The translations under genes and the position numbers were made by a program. Of a DNA stretch of 64,000 nt, positions 10,660-22,437 are shown in pieces; position 1 is the stretch's first letter; each line of letters opens with the position of its first letter. Under the pieces are notes generated by a model. That model ran no database searches. It was not told the DNA's origin and saw nothing but the letters and a program-made list of their open reading frames with translations. The stretch is from Takashimella koratensis. Its lineage: Eukaryota > Basidiomycota > Tremellomycetes > Trichosporonales > Tetragoniomycetaceae. Location of the stretch: assembly GCA_003116875.1 (NCBI GenBank), contig BCKT01000001.1:1359486-1423485 (forward strand), read 5' to 3'.

Positions 10660-11976
10660 TTAGAGTCGCTTTAGACCCCTCTTGGCCTTGTTGGCCGGTT
10701 TCGCGGCAGGCGCTGGGGCACCCCCTACTGCCGATCCCACAGGCTTGGAAGCCTTGACAGGAACATCCTCCATCGGTCCCTGGGTAACGACGGGGCTCGT
10801 CTCCTGCCTCGCATGCGTGCCGAGCGGGGCGAGCGCAGCGATTTGAGCTGACCGGACTGCCGAACTGGACGCGATCGTTGGGGAGGCCGCTGCGGAGTCG
10901 GAGAGGGGCGCGGACTGGGGTGGTTGAGGGAGGAGGGAGTCGGTTTGTGGGGAGGGCGCATCGCGGAATGGAGGAGGGGCAATCTGGGAGGGGTGTCAGT
11001 TTGTGTCAGGAGATGGATCGAAGTGGTACATAGGTCGATTGCTAGCTCCCTAGATGACTAGTGGGCCCAACTCACCTTTGGTGTCGCGTGAATGCTCGTC
11101 ATTAACCGGGCGTACTGTCGATGAGAATCAGCTACCTTCTTTCGTTGCACAAGACCAATAGCTCACCTTGCTGTAGCCCTCGTAGTCCGCCAGCAGCTGC
11201 TTGCCTGCCTCCTCATCGAGTGCGCTCTCAGGGTTGGGGTAGATCAAGAGACATTTGATGGTCTAGCAACTGGTGTTAGCTCAATGCCCCCAAAACCCTG
11301 GATTTTGACAGAACTTGGACAGCAAAGCCTCGACAGACTAAGGGACCCAACGGTGGTTACTCACGACGAGAACATGGCCGACACCGTATTCCTTCTTCCA
11401 GCTCTTCTTCAACGTGTCCACACAGATCTCGCCCGACTTGGAAATGTTCGGGTGGAAGATCTTGGTCATCATGGTGCCTGCAAAGCCGGATGACGAGGTT
11501 GGGTTGCCCGTTGCGTCAGCATCATGCGCACATGGGCCTACATGGCATCCTTCCCAGCCATATCCCCACTACTCTATACAAAAGGATGGGCGCAGGACTC
11601 ACATTTGGGCGGGAGGTTGGGGTACTCTGGGCCAAAAGCGAACCGAATCCGGAAGAACCCTCCTTCGTAGGGGGTGTTGGCTGAGAGCCGCATGCATGTG
11701 GTCAGCGATCAACCCGTGCACCTTGAAACAGCTGCTTGACATGGCGAAGATGAGAGGAGGGGACTTACAAGGACCCTGGATCCAGCCCTCGAGTGCGGTG
11801 AGGTCGTCCTCGTCGACGACGATTCGGACGCCCTCAGGCGGCTCGCTACGGAGCGTCACGATCTCGCGGGAGAGAAGACGGAGCGCTTGCGGTGTGAGAG
11901 ACTGGTAGGGGCAGCGGATGCATGTCAGTGAAGAGTCCTAGTCTAAGTGATGCGAGCAGCGAGGCTGACTCACCAT
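10660..11976 (-). CDS. UBE2S-like E2 ubiquitin-conjugating enzyme
   Basis: Joined exons give [20 protein letters not shown], then [58 protein letters not shown] and [19 protein letters not shown]. This is an E2 fold; the Cys in GEICVD is the expected thioester residue. The order and the HPNxxxxGEIC-to-NPESALxEEAG spacing fit UBE2S, which extends Lys11-linked chains on APC/C substrates. After a Pro/Ala/Ser-rich linker the protein ends KAKRGLKRL, like the C-terminal tail by which animal UBE2S docks on the APC/C. About six introns are present, and the first directly follows the ATG (11,974-11,976), so coding exon 1 is only three bases. The family call is firm; an APC/C role is inferred from the tail. 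Confidence 0.88.
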
Positions 11977-12632
11977 GACAGGGGATCGAGGTGGTGGGTG
12001 TTCGGGAGGGGTCGCAAGGTGTTGATAATGAGGATTGAGTTAAGAAACAAGGAGACGACGGATGGCGAAGAGGAGGATGAGCACGTCAGAGAGTCGGAGT
12101 GAGGGGGTAGGGATGAAAAGAGTGTCTGCGGGGGGGTTGCTGCGTCGGCTGAGAATGGGCTGGCTGGAATGGGAATGGTGCAATATCAAAATGGAAAAGG
12201 TTGAATATTGACGACCGAACCAAACAAGCATGAACACACACACCATACACACTCCCACCCAGGCCCACACACATTCTCCCACACACACACACACACACAC
12301 ACACCCTCGCCCCTCCCGCATCCTTTGGACTCGTGTGCAGCCTCCTTTGGCCCCCTTCCCTGTCCTTTTCCCTGAATCCGTCCCTTGTCCCTGTCCCTTC
12401 GTCCAACTTGTCAACAAATCGTTTCTCCGCATCTCCCCGACTACTAGACTGTGGCACCCTCGCCTCCGCCTCCACCTAAGTCACGCGCCTGCTCTTTCAT
12501 CTTCTGGTCGGCCCCATCGTCATCCTCTCCACCCACGATCCGTGCCCTTCCCACCATTCTGAACCTTTGTCCCAACATATGTAACCCCGCTCGCCATCGT
12601 CGCTGGCGCCCAACTCCTCGTCTGTCCTCAAC
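11977..12632. other. Divergent spacer between the UBE2S-like gene and F-box copy 1
   Basis: The two genes are transcribed away from this region, so it probably holds both promoters. It contains an AC microsatellite at 12,280-12,304 and CT-rich DNA up to the F-box start. Open frames across it are repeat translations. Confidence 0.6.
12280..12304. repeat. (AC)n microsatellite
   Basis: About 12 AC units, with imperfect CACAC blocks upstream from about 12,235. Confidence 0.95.
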
Positions 12633-14468
12633 ATGACACCAAAGGCAAAGTCTCGCCGCGGCGCGCTCACTAACAAACCGCCCAACGTCGCCCCCCCACC
12701 TTTTGCTCAACCTAACCCTGATGTCGATGGTACAAGGACCACCAAGCGACCTCTTCTCACTTACGACGTGCCTTCGACACGCTCCAAGATTGAAGCTGGT
12801 CGCTCCACTAAGGCAGGCGCAACAAAAGCGAGATCGCTCAACGACCTTCCAAACGAGATCCTGTCCGAGATCGTTTCATACCTCTACGTCGACCCTCTCC
12901 CGTTCCCTTGTTTTCGCACCGAGCAGCGCAAAAGAAATGAAAGATGTCCACTGCGTATCGGAAATCTGGGGCCGTGCGCAGACGTCATGGCCTTCCGCCA
13001 TACGTGTCGACGGACGTTGGTAGGCGCTCCTTTAGGAGACGTTCACTTGGTCGTGGAGAATGAGAAGCAGCTCCGAAGTATCCCAAGACTCCCTCTAGAG
13101 TACCGCCAAAGTGTCAGGTGGGTTGCACCGAGAAGCCATGACACTCACGATGATTCAGTCGACTTCGGCTCCAGTGGAACATGAACCGGCTGCTCTGGCG
13201 GAAACCAAAGTTCACCCGCAACTTTCACCTTGTCACAACCCTCCTTGCATCTCTGCCTAACCTCGTGGAGCTGCAACTCCCAACCGCCTCTTTGATCTGC
13301 CAACACGGTGAGGACGAAAACAGGCCCCTAGACGACCCGAACGACCCTCAGGAGTACAGTTACGACGCAGTGGACTTTGGTCGCGAGACTTGCTCCAAAT
13401 TGAAAGCGGTTCGACTCAGCTCCGACTGTTATGATTGCGGTTTTGGTTTGGTGAAAGGTCTGGCGAGATACGCCCCTCTGGAGCATATTGGGATGACAAA
13501 CAGCCAGCTTATGGATCCGAGCGCATTCAAAGACTTCATCAAGTTGTTCGGAGAGGACAAGACGGAAAAGCTGGCCCGATTGAAGACCCTGCAGTTTGCC
13601 GTCGATAACAGCGTGGACTGCCTGGCGATCCTTCCCACGGTGGCTGACGCTTGCCCAAATCTTGAGAATCTTTTCATCGAACCGTTCGCAAGCAGCGTGG
13701 ACTCCCGACACGCTCCCGACATCGGCTTGATCAAAGCATTTTACGATATCAGCACGGATCGCTCCAACCTTGACTACAACGAGATGGGACAGGTCGTACA
13801 AAATCAATTCCCGCCGAACCCAGCGCCATGGGTGAGTACATGTTCAGCGGGGGCATTTTGTCATACTGAAGATGATGGCTTTCATATCATATGCGCAGGA
13901 GACGCTCCTTGCATGCTTTGGTCGTCTACGCCATCTAAGATCGTTTGACGTCGGTTTATGCTTAGGGGATATCCAGTTCGTTCAATCCTCCGATGACCTA
14001 ATTTTTATCGAAGACGAATGGCCAATATCCGCACTCAACCATGTCCGAAAAGATTACAATGTCCCACACGGCTTGGTGAGCGACCTCCGGCTGCGAGACT
14101 TCCTCATCGAACATGCGAGATCCAAGACGATCGGGACGATTGTTCGAGACTTGACGGGTACTTGCCAAGGTCTTAAACAAGGCGCTTTGTGGTCGTTCCC
14201 TGAATTCTATTCCCAGCTCGTTGAGTGGCGGACCACTGTCAACTCGGATACTTTGAGTCGGGACATCAGCAGCCTCGACGAGTACACCTGGGTCGACAAC
14301 CAGCGGGACGAAATAGACTCGAGCGCTGAGGACGAGGAAGAAGAAAACGATTCTGAGATGGCCTCGTTATGCGATGGGCTGGAACATATGAGAGACATTA
14401 CGAACGACGCAACGAGGACTCTAGGCGAAGCGATCGACGAGCTCCTTGGCAGGGTATCGCGAGCGTAG
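12633..14468 (+). CDS. Family 2 copy 1, F-box protein, intact
   Basis: Three exons join in frame. Intron 1 is 13,118-13,158 (GTGGGT...TTCAG, phase 2). Intron 2 begins at the GTGAGT near 13,832 and ends at the GCGCAG near 13,900. An F-box lies near residues 68-95 (LNDLPNEILSEIVSYLYVD, then LPFPCF), followed by RHTCRRT and the blocks KFTRNFHLVTTLLASLPNL, GLARYAPLEHIGM and LRHLRSFDVGL, which look like degenerate leucine-rich repeats. F-box proteins bring substrates to SCF ubiquitin ligases through Skp1; that role is inferred from the motif alone. The C-terminus is acidic (SSAEDEEEENDSEM). It is the only undamaged member of the local family. Confidence 0.8.
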
Positions 14469-14683
14469 AGCCTGAAAGAGCCGCTGGGACCCAGGCTCAG
14501 CCGTAGACCTCGTGCTCTCTCTTTTGGGTGGGACTTCGACTGCCACTGTCCATCACTCATCACCCCTCGCCATCAACCATCATTACCCGCAGCACCGCCG
14601 AGCACAGACAAATTTTCCTTCCGCACCTCCCCCATCATGATTCATTTTGCCTCCTCTCATTGACCCACTATCCACCCATTCAG

Positions 14684-15319
14684 GATGATGTCATGTCCAG
14701 TTTTAGAAGTTTGCGGGACCTCCGGTCGCTCGCTATCGATGTCTGCCCATCCCTCGTTTGATGATGAACGGTCATCGTATGGAACGGGACGTGTGGCCAA
14801 GCGACACATTCGACAGGATCCGTGTCATTCACGAGGTGCCGCAGCGTTCTCTTGACGATTCGGCGTTGAAGAATTGCATTGAGGAACACGCCAGCCTCCG
14901 CACTATGGCTATTTGTTCAACGCCTCGCGATCTCCAACAAGAAGCTCGAAAAGGGAGCGATCATATTTAAGCTGTACGTTGCCGAGCTATTCTTTCTCGT
15001 CAAGTTCGAGATTGGCGTCCATCCCAACATGGGAAAAAGGGTGATTGACTGGCTCTACGTCATCAGAGAAATCAATGCGTCATTCGTCGAGCCAACTTAC
15101 GAGTTTGTCAGAGACGAAGGTACCAGCCAGCAGGCTTCCTCTAACGACGTTCAATCCTCTCGAACCTCGACAGATCCGTTCATCATCAAGGCGAGAAAGA
15201 CGCTTAACGAGGTGATCAAGGAGCGGGTGCTGGAGGAAGAGGAGAAGGAGAGGAAGAAACAGAGGGAAAAGGAGAGAGAGAGGCAGAAGAGGCAGAAGAG
15301 AGCTGCGAAGAGGAAGTGA
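14684..15319 (+). pseudogene. Family 2 copy 2, C-terminal remnant of an F-box protein
   Basis: Only the region downstream of the last intron is present. FRSLRDLRSLAIDVC matches LRHLRSFDVGLCL of copy 1. A later frame gives DTFDRIRVIHEVPQRSLDD and CIEEHASLRTMAIC, and another gives RLAISNKKLEKGAIIFKLY, so there are at least two frame changes. The end (FIIKARKTLNEVIKERV, then a long Lys/Arg/Glu tail finishing KRQKRAAKRK) resembles the C-terminus of copy 3. No F-box and no start are visible. It is a decayed partial duplicate. Confidence 0.65.
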
Positions 15320-15939
15320 AAAAGTTGGCCCCGGAGGGGAAGCGAGGAAATTGGATAATGGGACGAGAACGAGCAGGACGGAGGAGGCAGATGGGGTGAA
15401 TAGGGTGGTGCGACTTTTGTATCACAGCACACTTGATCTCCTGTGTCGTCATCATCTTCTGCTGGGTGAGCTTGAGCGGATGAGTGGGTGTCCCTATATG
15501 CTTTCAGAAAGATCGTGCGAGACTGCTCATACGGAATGTCGTGTGGTTTCGTTGATGGGTTGTAAATATGCCAGCTACGGCAGTTTCGTTGTCGTTGTTC
15601 CACCTCGTCGTCGTTAAGCACTCAACGCCCTTGATACTTTTCGATCTCGTCACCCGCCGAGTCTTCGCTCACAGTGGCAGCTAGCAACGGCGGAAAGGGG
15701 TTTCCCCTTGTGCGCCCTACTTGGTGGACAGTGCCCCTCATCAATCAGCCATCATTCTGCTTTCATCAAACTGCGTCCATTTCTCTCTTCCCATTCCACC
15801 ATCCATCAACCCACTCGTTCACTCACCCATCCACCTACCTATTTGTTCATCAACAGATTCATCCGACGCACCTCAAACCCGGCCCCAGCCCTAGCCCCAG
15901 CCAGCGAGCCAACGGTCACCCCGCATCCATTCACTCGGC
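15320..15939. other. Spacer and promoter of F-box copy 3
   Basis: No gene is supported. From about 15,740 the sequence becomes CT- and CA-rich with short imperfect repeats (CACCCATCCACC), as before copy 1. Confidence 0.5.
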
Positions 15940-17908
15940 ATGGCTCCCAGAAAGAGCTCCGGTGACGGTCCGGCTGACTTCCGTTCATCAAGGAATGACG
16001 GGTCGTCTTCTTCCGGGCCTACGCGTCGCCATCCTCGGCTCGCCCATGGGGACAACCTCGAGCCTTCACCTCCAAGCTCCAGCACCGACACCGCCGGCCT
16101 CGCACACTCGCATACCTCTAACATAGGCAGCACTCTCAAATCCACTGTCCATCAGGGTGATCACGATACCAAATCGAAGGAGAACAAGACGTTTTTCGAC
16201 CTTCCCGATGAGCTCATCATCAAGATTGCCGAATATCTCGACGTTGATACCCTCCCCTTCCCTTGCTTCCAACTCAGTCATGGTCCACGAATGGAGATCG
16301 TTGATAAAGCGCGTTGCACTGACGTGATGTCTCTTCGTCATACCTGTTCACGAACCAAAGCCATAGTACCTGTTGGACACGCGCACTTGGTGGTGACACT
16401 CCAAAAGAAGAGCTTGAAAGCCATCCCGAAACTTCCAATCGAGTACCGCAAATCTATCACGTGAGTTGTAGATCCTGTATTTCAAACCTACAATGTGAAG
16501 CTGACTATCCACAAGTCGTGTCCGATTGAACGAAGACCTTGCTTGGTTCAAAAAAAGACTGGTCAGATCCCCGAGCGCTCTTCTCCAGCAAGTCAAAGTT
16601 CACGAAAAACTTCCACCTCATCACCAAACTTCTTGCGGCTCTCCCCAACCTTCGCGAATTGCATTTCCCCTTCGATGCCGACATCTGCCAGCATGAACAG
16701 AGTCCGAACGATGACGAACAGTTTTACCAACGAGACGAAGCGGGCAACGAATTCATCGATTCCAAGTTGATCGAATTTGGTTCGGAGACGTGTGGCAAAC
16801 TCGAGGCAGTGGTGTGTCAGGCCCGGTGCCATTCATGCTGTCGCGGGTTGCTCCAAGGACTTGCCCGACACGCACCGCTAAAGCACGTCGCCATACCTTA
16901 CAATGTGGAACTGGAAAGCAACAATTTCGAGCGATTCGCGAAGCTGTTCGGATACGGTGACGACCAGGCCAACAACCTTGCGCGGTTGAAGACGTTGACG
17001 TTCAAAGATGAGTTTGTCAGCGATTGGGTGGATATTTTCCCTTCGATTTGTCGCGCATGCACGGGCTTGGAACGATTCTCGATCGGTTATACTCCGGTAC
17101 AGCTCTCCCACATTGCTGGAAGATACAACATCTCCCAGGATTCCTCAACCATCGAAGCTGTCCAGGTGGAAGGGTTGTATCACATTGCCCCGTGAACCAG
17201 TGAGAGTTGAATGGGTAAGTGAAAACCTTCGAGTCTGTTGATGAACGGCGCTTACCCGAAGCTCTCCCAACGCTGCTTTCTTGGACGATACAGAACAAAG
17301 TTCTATCCAGCTTGGGTCACTTGAGAAGTCTCCGATCGCTTGATATCGGTTTGTCATTGCAACGGTTCAAGCTGGTCGATCATCAAGGTCGGGAGTATGC
17401 CCACGCGACCAAGGCTGCAATCGACGAAATCCGGCGCGTGTATCAAGTCTCGAAATCTGCGCTCACCGATTTTGAGCTCACAAAGTGTATTCACAAGCAA
17501 GCCGAGCTCAAAACCGTCGCCCTGGTCATCATGGACCTTGCAAACTGCAACCAAACGCTTGAACGATGCTCATTTGTGGCGCGCTACACACTCTCAGAGT
17601 CTGATTACGATGCCGAGGAAATCACATTGGAGTTCGACGTCGTTGTTGACCCGATAACAGGCAAGCGATACATCAATACCTGCGAATCGAGTATGGAGGT
17701 CGATCAGAGTCAAAAGGCAAGCTTCTTCGATGAGAACCCTGACACCGACAAAGAGGCAGGCACTCGCGTGAAAAGTATCAATCCCTCGGAATACCCGGTG
17801 GACACCATCTTGTTCCAGGCGAAGAAGACGCTGCAGGAAGTTATTGCCGACGTAGTCTCACGAGTGGAAGGGAAGAGGAAGACGAAGAAGAGGAAAAATC
17901 GTCGTTAA
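15940..17908 (+). pseudogene. Family 2 copy 3, F-box protein with two homopolymer frameshifts
   Basis: The order matches copy 1: F-box (FFDLPDELIIKIAEYLDVD, then LPFPCF), RHTCSRT, LPIEYRKSIT, intron from about 16,461, KFTKNFHLITKLLAALPNL, GLARHAPLKHVAI, LARLKTLTF, then an intron after the TGG at about 17,213-17,215 and LRSLRSLDIGLSL. Two lesions break it. An A7 run (16,550-16,556) has one A too many for the frame that gives KKDWSDPRALF. A C4 run near 17,188-17,191 has one C too many, which creates a TGA just before the conserved Trp at the splice site. Downstream coding quality is good and ends in a basic tail (KRKTKKRKNRR) that looks like a nuclear signal. It is either a young pseudogene or a gene with homopolymer base-call errors. 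Confidence 0.65.
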
Positions 17909-18777
17909 ACCTTGAAAGTGATGTGTACCGCGAATTGAGGTAGAGAGGGGGAGGATTGTTCGAAAAGAGGAAGACAGGGGTACGAGGATCGACGAAGTCA
18001 TTGCAATTGAGCTGGATGGTTGTCGACGTCAGATGGAAAAGTAGTGGGATCGCATCTAAAAGGCGCTTTAACCTGATTATTGAGTGGAAGGGAGTATCAG
18101 CCGGTCAACAAAGAGCACGAGTGGAGATAATGGCGACATTTGGAGTGACGAAGGGATGGACAACGAAACGATCGACAGGGGAACCGGAGTCGAGCGAACA
18201 AGTACACGGCGAAGCAACAACGAAAAGCGTGGAAAGGGTGATCAATCAAGGATGTGAAGTATCTGTGGTTCATCAATCGTCGGAGCTGTGTATATACAGC
18301 AGGTGTCTGCGTTTGTGCATTGCGGTCGGGTGTCTGCGTCCATGTTCCCAAGGCCTTATTTGTAGTTTCCGGCCTTTTCAACCATGTTTGTACATCAATT
18401 CCAAGTCGGGTGGGCTGCTGAGCAGCTGACAATCACAATCAACCATGCAATTCGAATACCCTGTATCGTGATAGATCCCTCTGATGGGGATAGAGTTGCA
18501 TCAACGAACAATCCTGGGGTTACCGCCGGGTTAAGCAAGGTTTAGTCTGAATGATTGACTGTCCATCGGCTCAGCCCGCCCTCCTTGGTACTGTACGCGG
18601 CGGCTCTGACGTGGACGGTGGGCGGTGGGGACAAACGAGTGCGAAAGGAGAAAGAGAACAAAGGATGGGGTGGAAGGAGGTCAAAGGAGGGTACAGATGG
18701 TCGCGCGACCACCCCCGACTGCCCCAAAGCAGAAACCGACAGCACATACATCAATCTAGATACACACATTCTCTTAT

Positions 18778-18815
<38 letters not shown>

Positions 18816-19141
18816 ACTGTCATTACTCATCATCTACACGAGGGGGCACACCTATCCTCTTCTTTCTTCTTTCTTCATCGTCTCTTAAATACCGCTCAAC
18901 TCATTCATAACCTTCTCTTCTTCTTTCCTCTTTCCTCTTTCCTCCTCATCCCCCTCGCCCCATCCACGCCTCCCATAGCACCCAGACCCTTACCCTCACC
19001 GGACCAAGTAAGCTTAACAACCCTCTTTGCTCCAAACCCTCGTCCTCATTCCATCCCACCGCCTTCTCTTCCCGCTCCACTTCTCCTACGTCTACTCCTA
19101 CTCACTGACCCCTCGCCGCTCATCCGAACAGACCCGAAACG
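17909..19141. other. Gene-free spacer
   Basis: No convincing gene is present. It contains a CA microsatellite at 18,779-18,810 and CT-rich DNA from about 18,850, which is probably the leader of the gene at 19,142. Confidence 0.5.
18779..18810. repeat. (CA)n microsatellite
   Basis: Sixteen uninterrupted CA units. Confidence 0.95.
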
Positions 19142-19741
19142 ATGGACTACCTCACCGTTCTCTCGACCTGTTCCGTGACCCTGTTCTCGCCACCGGACCA
19201 GCTTCCCCTCCCCACCCACGTACCCACATCAGCGCCTTCTCCGTCCTCGGCGCCTATCGACATGCCCATCCAGTCACTCATCTACGACGACAACCTCTCC
19301 TTCTACTTCCTTCTGCACCACCTTTTAACCTCCACTCTCCCTCCGACCGCTCGACCGACCGCGACAGTCGGCGCAGTCAAGCCGGACCAGGCGAAACGGG
19401 CCGAGATCACCGTCTGGGAAGAGATCGACAAGGCCAAGGCATTCGCACGCGCCCTCGGGACTTGGTTTGAGGCTCACGAGAGGGTCACGTATCCCGAGAT
19501 GGACGAGCTCGCAATGAAATTCGGACTGAGGATGGCGACCAACGAATCACGACCAGCGGCGACACCGGCAGCACCTGTCTTTATCGAACGAGCACACCCC
19601 ACCCACACCCAGACTCACTCGCAGCACACCTCGCCCCGGCTGTCCCCGTACGACCCTCACGTAGACAACCAGCTCGCTCGGCTCTCTCACCTCTCCGTGA
19701 GCTCGATCAACTCGGACGCACTCGAAGTCGTCGCCGCCTAG
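19142..19741 (+). CDS. Hypothetical protein, 199 residues
   Basis: One open frame has codon-like composition and no intron. I do not recognise a domain. Residues about 60-125 look folded (a Leu/Phe-rich stretch, DNLSFYFLLHHLL, then ITVWEEIDKAKAFARALGTW and a Glu/Met-rich helix). The rest is rich in Pro, Thr, Ser and His and is probably disordered. The ATG at 19,142 is the first in frame; an in-frame Met at about 19,262 is an alternative start. The long CT-rich upstream DNA is like that of other genes in this window. Confidence 0.55.
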   Translation: MDYLTVLSTCSVTLFSPPDQLPLPTHVPTSAPSPSSAPIDMPIQSLIYDDNLSFYFLLHHLLTSTLPPTARPTATVGAVKPDQAKRAEITVWEEIDKAKAFARALGTWFEAHERVTYPEMDELAMKFGLRMATNESRPAATPAAPVFIERAHPTHTQTHSQHTSPRLSPYDPHVDNQLARLSHLSVSSINSDALEVVAA

Positions 19742-20228
19742 GTCGGACGACCACGTCGGTGCCCAAAGGGAGGGGATTCGGGCGACATGCAACGGACGCA
19801 ACAACCATCCGTTCGGTCCAGACCCCGTGTGTGCAAGGACAATGTAACGAAATCCATCAGTTGTTCAAAGGAGAAAGAAAAAGGAAGGCGCAATGGAAAC
19901 CACGATACACGACACGCGACACACGACACACGATCCACGATCCACGATCCACGATCCACCACGCATGAAGAACGACATAAGAAATAGCGAGACATCAACC
20001 ATTTTGTACATTTACATCGACGACAGGTCTATATGTAGATTAGAGAGATAGCAGAGAGAACAAGGTCAACGCAGTAGTTTGTGAAGAAGCGGAGGTGAAA
20101 GGAGTCGGGAAAGAAAGAGAGGTGAATGTACTGTACGTCGTTTGTAGTCCATGTTTTTCCTCACTACTATTCGAGTTCCACATCCACTCGACAGTATCAT
20201 GCACATGTGAAGAATGCCACTGGTGCAG
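19742..20228. other. Convergent spacer with short tandem repeats
   Basis: The 3' ends of the hypothetical gene and the DUF423 gene face each other. It holds CGATCCA repeated four times (19,931-19,958) next to ACACGAC-type repeats. No gene is seen. Confidence 0.6.
19931..19958. repeat. Four tandem copies of a 7-base unit (CGATCCA)
   Basis: Exact seven-base repeats follow imperfect ACACGAC units. Unit length and lack of spacers exclude a CRISPR array. Confidence 0.9.
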
Positions 20229-20794
20229 CTACAACGCAAGGGCAATGTACCTTCACGGAGACACAGTCAGCCACTCGTCGTCAAACACGTTGTCACGCAA
20301 CATCACTTACCCCGCGATCATAGCGACCCCGCCCAGCGGCGTCACGGGTCCCAACCACTTGCCCAATCTCTCCCTTGCCAAAACGATCGCAAAGATCGAA
20401 GTCGAGAACGTCAACGCGCCACCAACGATCAGACCCGCGCCCAAGCGGTATCGACGGACATTGGCTTTGCTTCCAGCATGGTGCGAGAGGCCCGGGTGGA
20501 ACGAGAGCGCAAGGAGGGCGATACCATTGTAGATGAGGTAGTTGGAGGCTGTGGACCAAGAGGTGTGGGAGCGTTCAGGCATAGCAGGGAAGCGAGCGCG
20601 GAGAGCGTGCGCCCCGAATGCACCGAAGGACATGCCCGTGGCAGCTGGTCAAGGTCAGGAGATTGGACGATGAAGACAACCGCAGTGCAGTTGGAGAGGA
20701 CGGTAAGGACGAAGTGGGGAGGAATGGGGAAGGGGAGACGCGCGGGAAGCTCACTGATAAGGGCGCCGGCGCGGAAGACGTTCTGAGCGTTCAT
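20229..20794 (-). CDS. DUF423/TMEM256-family small membrane protein
   Basis: Three exons: MNAQNVFRAGALI, intron with GTGAGC donor, then TGMSFGAFGAHALRARFPAM, SNYLIYNGIALLALSFHPG and GAGLIVGGALTFSTSIFAIV, a second intron, and YIALAL before the TAG at 20,229-20,231. The N-terminal hydrophobic Gly-rich helix, the GAFGAHALR motif and the final AGYIALAL ending are typical of the DUF423 family (bacterial YgdD, animal TMEM256). About four membrane segments fit the hydrophobic pattern. The function of the family is unknown, and I infer none here. Confidence 0.85.
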
Positions 20795-21067
20795 CTTGCC
20801 TTGGTTTGGAGGCGTGGAGTGGTTGAGGGGATAAGCGGTGTCGAGGTTGGCTGCTGGTTGTGAGGATGTTGTCTGGACGCGGAGAGATGCGGAGACGCGA
20901 AACACGAGACGACGTCACCGCCGGCACGGCAATGTGAACAGATTGCTAAATACAGGCTCTTCCTCCGTCCCATTATTTACTTTCCACCGTCCCGTCTCTT
21001 CTCGACCACAAACTTTTGGCCAACCAGCGAGCTTAACCACAACATCGACACTCATCTCCACCGCACC

Positions 21068-22437
21068 ATGGCATCGCCCGCTCCACTCAACGTCCACCCC
21101 AACTTTAACGCAGAGGAGGCCGCAGCGGCCGCGGCCGAGTTTGTTTCCAGTGAGTACGAGCTCAATCATGGCCCATGACCCGGCGGCAAATGCGTGGAAA
21201 GAACGATGACTAATACTGGATTGTTTGAATTTGTGTTTCCCTAGGTCTCGATAACCTTCCTGCTGAGGTGACGTTCCTGCTCAATGAGATCAAGGAGAAG
21301 GACAAACGGGTCGAGCGTGAGTGCGACTATCGATCAAGTTGTCGGAAGAGCCCCATTTACTGATTCCCGTGTCAGAACTCCTCACTCGGATTAACCAGCG
21401 ACACCATGGAATCACGAAATCCGCTCGAAGTATTGGTCAATCCAACGCTACCTCTGTTCCGCCTTCCCCATCCTTCACTCTCCCTCTCCCTGCCGGCTCT
21501 CCTCTCCCTACCGCGCACCTGTCCAGCAAAGACGGGCAGGCGCTCACCAAAATCCAAGGCGAGTGGGTGAAGATCATGGATTTGCAGCAGGAGAAGATCA
21601 AGCTCGCCGAACGACTGGAGAGGATTGTGAGCCGGGCAAGGGAAAGAGGAAGGGCGGAGTGGAAGCGCGTAGGTGGGGTGGATCCGGATGAAGTAGAGTC
21701 AGAGGTGAACAAATATGTCGATATGGGAGGAGCGGAGATCGTCCTCCCTCCTACGGGGCTGGGAAGTGGGTCGGACCGCACGAACAAGAGTGAGTCGAAC
21801 GTCTGCTTTTGACACGCATCTCGAGAATCACGTTCTATACGAATTATCATATACCATGAGCTCCTTATACTAACACCTCATTCAGAACGAAGCAAGCCAG
21901 CTGCGTTGCCACTACCGCAACCTACGCCCGCACCCGTCATCCACCCATCTATCGCCATGCCCCCTCCCTCCGCACCTACCACGACAGGCGGCAGCCGACC
22001 CTCGCTCTCTGGGCGCAACCAGTCCCGTACCGCCCGAGCCGAGCGACATGAGTCCATTTCGACGACCATGTCAGACGCCGACGCGGACGGCGAGATGGAG
22101 ATCCCCGAGCCTGGAGAAGGAGACGCAGATGATGGCCCGTACTGTTTCTGCCAGCAGCGGAGCTACGGCGAAATGGTCGGTTGCGACAACGACAAATGTC
22201 GCTACGAATGGGTAGGTCTTGGAAGCTTGGTCTGCTTGTCGCGAGCGCCGTGCATGATGGAGTTTGAGTTTGAGTGAAGCAGCGCTGACGATGACCCAGT
22301 TCCACACTAAATGCGTCAACGTCGTACCTCCGCTACCAGATACTTGGTACTGCCCCGAATGCGTCGAGACGCTTGGCTTCATCTCCAGCGACGGTCGCTT
22401 ACCTGGACAGAAGGAAAAGAAGGGGCGGAAGAAGTGA
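21068..22437 (+). CDS. ING-family PHD-finger protein (Yng/Png type)
   Basis: Several exons join in frame. The N-terminal ING coiled region contains [19 protein letters not shown] and, after a Pro/Ser insertion, [21 protein letters not shown] disordered linker follows. The C-terminal PHD finger has the full Cys4-His-Cys3 set: [32 protein letters not shown]. The last intron falls inside the finger after EW. ING proteins read methylated H3K4 and sit in histone acetyltransferase or deacetylase complexes such as NuA4. The basic end (KEKKGRKK) resembles the polybasic tail of the family. I cannot tell which complex it joins. A single-copy gene with no lesion. Confidence 0.9.

Noticed and set aside
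12230..12562. His/Thr/Pro-rich frames over the AC microsatellite
   Set aside because: Translations of simple repeats on both strands, lying in the promoter of the F-box gene.
19931..19958. Regular short repeats considered as a CRISPR array
   Set aside because: Seven-base units without spacers in a eukaryotic genome; a simple tandem repeat.
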